Shown one piece after another: positions 5,237-6,565 of a DNA stretch of 6,565 nucleotides. Position 1 is the stretch's first letter. The number at the start of each line of letters is the position of its first letter. Position numbers and translations under genes: made by a program. The stretch lies in contig JAGXLQ010000076.1 of the NCBI GenBank assembly GCA_018334595.1, forward strand, positions 1 to 6,565. Direction: 5' to 3'. The notes under the pieces were generated by a model. That model did not search any database. It was given only the letters and a program-made list of their open reading frames with translations, and was not told the DNA's origin. Origin of the DNA: Candidatus Bipolaricaulota bacterium. GTDB taxonomy: Bacteria > Bipolaricaulota > Bipolaricaulia > M55B111.

Positions 5237-6051
5237 TACAGCAGAGAGACTATCTCCTCGATTAAGTTCCCCAGCGTCTCGTTCGTACTCGCCGTTACCT
5301 CCATGACCTCTTCGTGGGTAAGCTGGTCCTGCATTCCCGCCGCCTTGTTCGTCACGCAAGATATCGCCAAAACGTGCATCTCCGCATGGCGGGCCGTAAT
5401 TACCTCGGGAACCGTAGACATCCCCACCAGGTCGGCACCGAGGGTCCTCAGTGCCCGGATCTCCGCCGGGGTTTCGTAACTGGGACCGGTCGTCATGACG
5501 TAGACGCCCTCGCCGAGGTCCACCCCGAGGTTATCTCCGGCCTTCCTGGCCGTCTCCCGCAGGTCCTCCGTATATGCATCGGTCAGGTCGGGAAACCTAA
5601 CCCCAAACCGTTCGTCGTTTGAGCCACGGAGCGGGTTATCTCCGGAAAAGTTTATGTGATCGGTAACCGTCACCAGGTCGCCAGGCTCCAGGTCCTTATC
5701 TATACCCCCAGCTGCGTTGGTGATGATCAACTGCTTTACGCCCATTAGTTTCTGCAGCCTGATAGGGAAGATTACCTCCCTCCAACTCTTACCCTCGTAC
5801 CAGTGAAGCCTGCCCTGTTGGACCATAACGTTCTTCCCGGCGATCTCGCTAAAAAGGAGCTTCCCCTTGTGCCCTTTTACCGTGGGCGTCGGGAAGCCGG
5901 GTATGTCACCCCAGCTCATTTCCAGGGAGTTATCAAGAGAGTCAAGACTATCGGAAAGGCCCGACCCGAGCACCATACCCACCTCGGGTCGCTCTTTTAC
6001 TCGCTCTTTCAGCCAGCTTTCGGATTCAGACAAATGGTCGTTTTTAATCAA
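5236..6051 (-). CDS. punA: Purine nucleoside phosphorylase, trimeric (PNP/MTAP family) type
   Basis: It splits purine (deoxy)nucleosides with phosphate into base and (deoxy)ribose 1-phosphate, for purine salvage in the cytosol. The 271-residue length fits the trimeric family. Visible sites: LGSGLS (28-33) and GHKG (60-63) for phosphate, GRLHWYEG (80-87), TNAAGG (111-116), YETPAEIR (192-199, with E193 matching the purine-binding Glu of mammalian PNP), VGMSTVPE (209-216), N235 in VTNKAAG and H246. Glu and Asn at these positions suggest a preference for 6-oxopurines (inosine, guanosine), by homology. The start is TTG at 6051, with GGAGGA about 10 nt upstream inside the disA end. The TTGA overlaps the disA stop TGA by 4 nt in all, a sign of translational coupling. 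A following gene on this strand is not seen; accA faces it from the left. Confidence 0.92.
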   Translation of the reverse strand: MIKNDHLSESESWLKERVKERPEVGMVLGSGLSDSLDSLDNSLEMSWGDIPGFPTPTVKGHKGKLLFSEIAGKNVMVQQGRLHWYEGKSWREVIFPIRLQKLMGVKQLIITNAAGGIDKDLEPGDLVTVTDHINFSGDNPLRGSNDERFGVRFPDLTDAYTEDLRETARKAGDNLGVDLGEGVYVMTTGPSYETPAEIRALRTLGADLVGMSTVPEVITARHAEMHVLAISCVTNKAAGMQDQLTHEEVMEVTASTNETLGNLIEEIVSLL

Positions 6052-6565
6052 CTTTCTAAATCCTCCATTATTGTTATTCTGTTCTCCAACCTCTGGAGTC
6101 CGGCCTTGATCGTGTTAGATCTGGTCTCGGCGACTCCTTTCACGTCCTGTAAGTCGTCCCGGCGTGCCTGCAAAATGTTCTCCAACGTCCCGAACCTATC
6201 CACTATACGTTCGATGACTACGTGGGGCAACCGCGGTATCTTGTGGAGGATCCTGTACCCACGAGAAGAGAGGAACTCATCCAGGTGCTCTTCCTCGTAA
6301 CCCAACAGGGCCATAAGTTTCTTCGTCGACGGGGTAGTCTCGGAACAGAGCTCAATTACCTCTGCCACCAAGTCGTCGACGTCGCCTTCAAGGTCCCTGC
6401 AGAAGTCCTTGATGATAAACTCCATGTCCTCCTCTATACCGGATATCATGTTGTTGAGCTGCCTGCTGGGCAGGGTCTTTTCCTCGCCGAGCTCCAAAAA
6501 CATCCTGTTTATCTCCTTCTTCAACGTCAGCATCTGACCGATCGTCGTGATCGGGTTTACCACGT
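6048..6565 (-). CDS. disA: DisA, diadenylate cyclase: C-terminal part, gene cut by the window edge
   Basis: The last about 172 residues of DisA, which makes c-di-AMP from two ATP and scans DNA for damage or branched structures. The catalytic DAC domain lies beyond the right edge, so the 5' end and start are not here; the GTG at 6563 is an internal valine codon. What is visible (numbered from that valine) is the central helical linker (VNPITTIGQMLTLKKEINR, then the acidic helices) and the C-terminal DNA-binding module: GYRILHKIPRLPHVVIERIV (102-121), FGTLENILQA, and the helix-hairpin-helix VKGVAETRSNTIKAGL (141-156). These strongly match DisA. The gene overlaps the punA start by 4 nt, so it probably forms an operon with it. 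Its promoter is outside the window. Confidence 0.93.
   Translation of the reverse strand, partial: VVNPITTIGQMLTLKKEINRMFLELGEEKTLPSRQLNNMISGIEEDMEFIIKDFCRDLEGDVDDLVAEVIELCSETTPSTKKLMALLGYEEEHLDEFLSSRGYRILHKIPRLPHVVIERIVDRFGTLENILQARRDDLQDVKGVAETRSNTIKAGLQRLENRITIMEDLES

Noticed and set aside
1..6565. Mobile elements, CRISPR or defence genes
   Set aside because: No transposase, integrase, direct repeat array or target duplication is seen; all long frames are housekeeping genes.

Overview
The window looks like bacterial chromosome of roughly balanced base composition. It carries ordinary housekeeping genes packed in short operons, with one information-rich intergenic region in the middle. Three things point to a bacterium: a bacterial-type acetyl-CoA carboxylase carboxyltransferase pair (accD-accA), the C-terminal part of the diadenylate cyclase DisA, and sigma70-like promoter elements. 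The predicted proteins are rich in Asp and Glu, which hints at a salt-adapted organism. DisA and a secreted SurA/PrsA-like protein fit a Firmicutes-like or Halanaerobiales-like anaerobe. The taxonomic guess is inference and weak.

Left part, minus strand (read from right to left): a 56-residue ribbon-helix-helix (RHH) DNA-binding protein (2432-2262) is followed after 23 nt by an archaeal-type nicotinate phosphoribosyltransferase (2238-1078) that appears to start on an AUU codon behind a strong ribosome binding site. After a 332-340 bp non-coding gap comes a secreted SurA-N-type chaperone that lacks a prolyl-isomerase domain (736-20).

Centre: the divergent intergenic region 2433-2676 holds a perfect 20-bp palindrome (2561-2580). 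It overlaps the -10 element of a good sigma70-like promoter that reads towards DUF502-accD-accA. The opposite end has a consensus TATAAT placed so close to the RHH start codon that the transcript should be leaderless. An RHH protein encoded beside an operator-like palindrome suggests local control of the NAD-salvage gene, the fatty-acid operon, or both.

Plus-strand operon: a two-span membrane protein of the DUF502 family (2677-3348), accD (3351-4187) and accA (4193-5164) are spaced by 2 and 5 nt. AccD and AccA form the carboxyltransferase that makes malonyl-CoA. accB and accC are not in the window.

Right part, minus strand, convergent with accA: the end of disA (runs off the right edge) overlaps by 4 nt the TTG start of a trimeric-type purine nucleoside phosphorylase (6051-5236). 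c-di-AMP synthesis and purine salvage are therefore probably co-transcribed here. I see no mobile element, CRISPR array, tRNA or rRNA.
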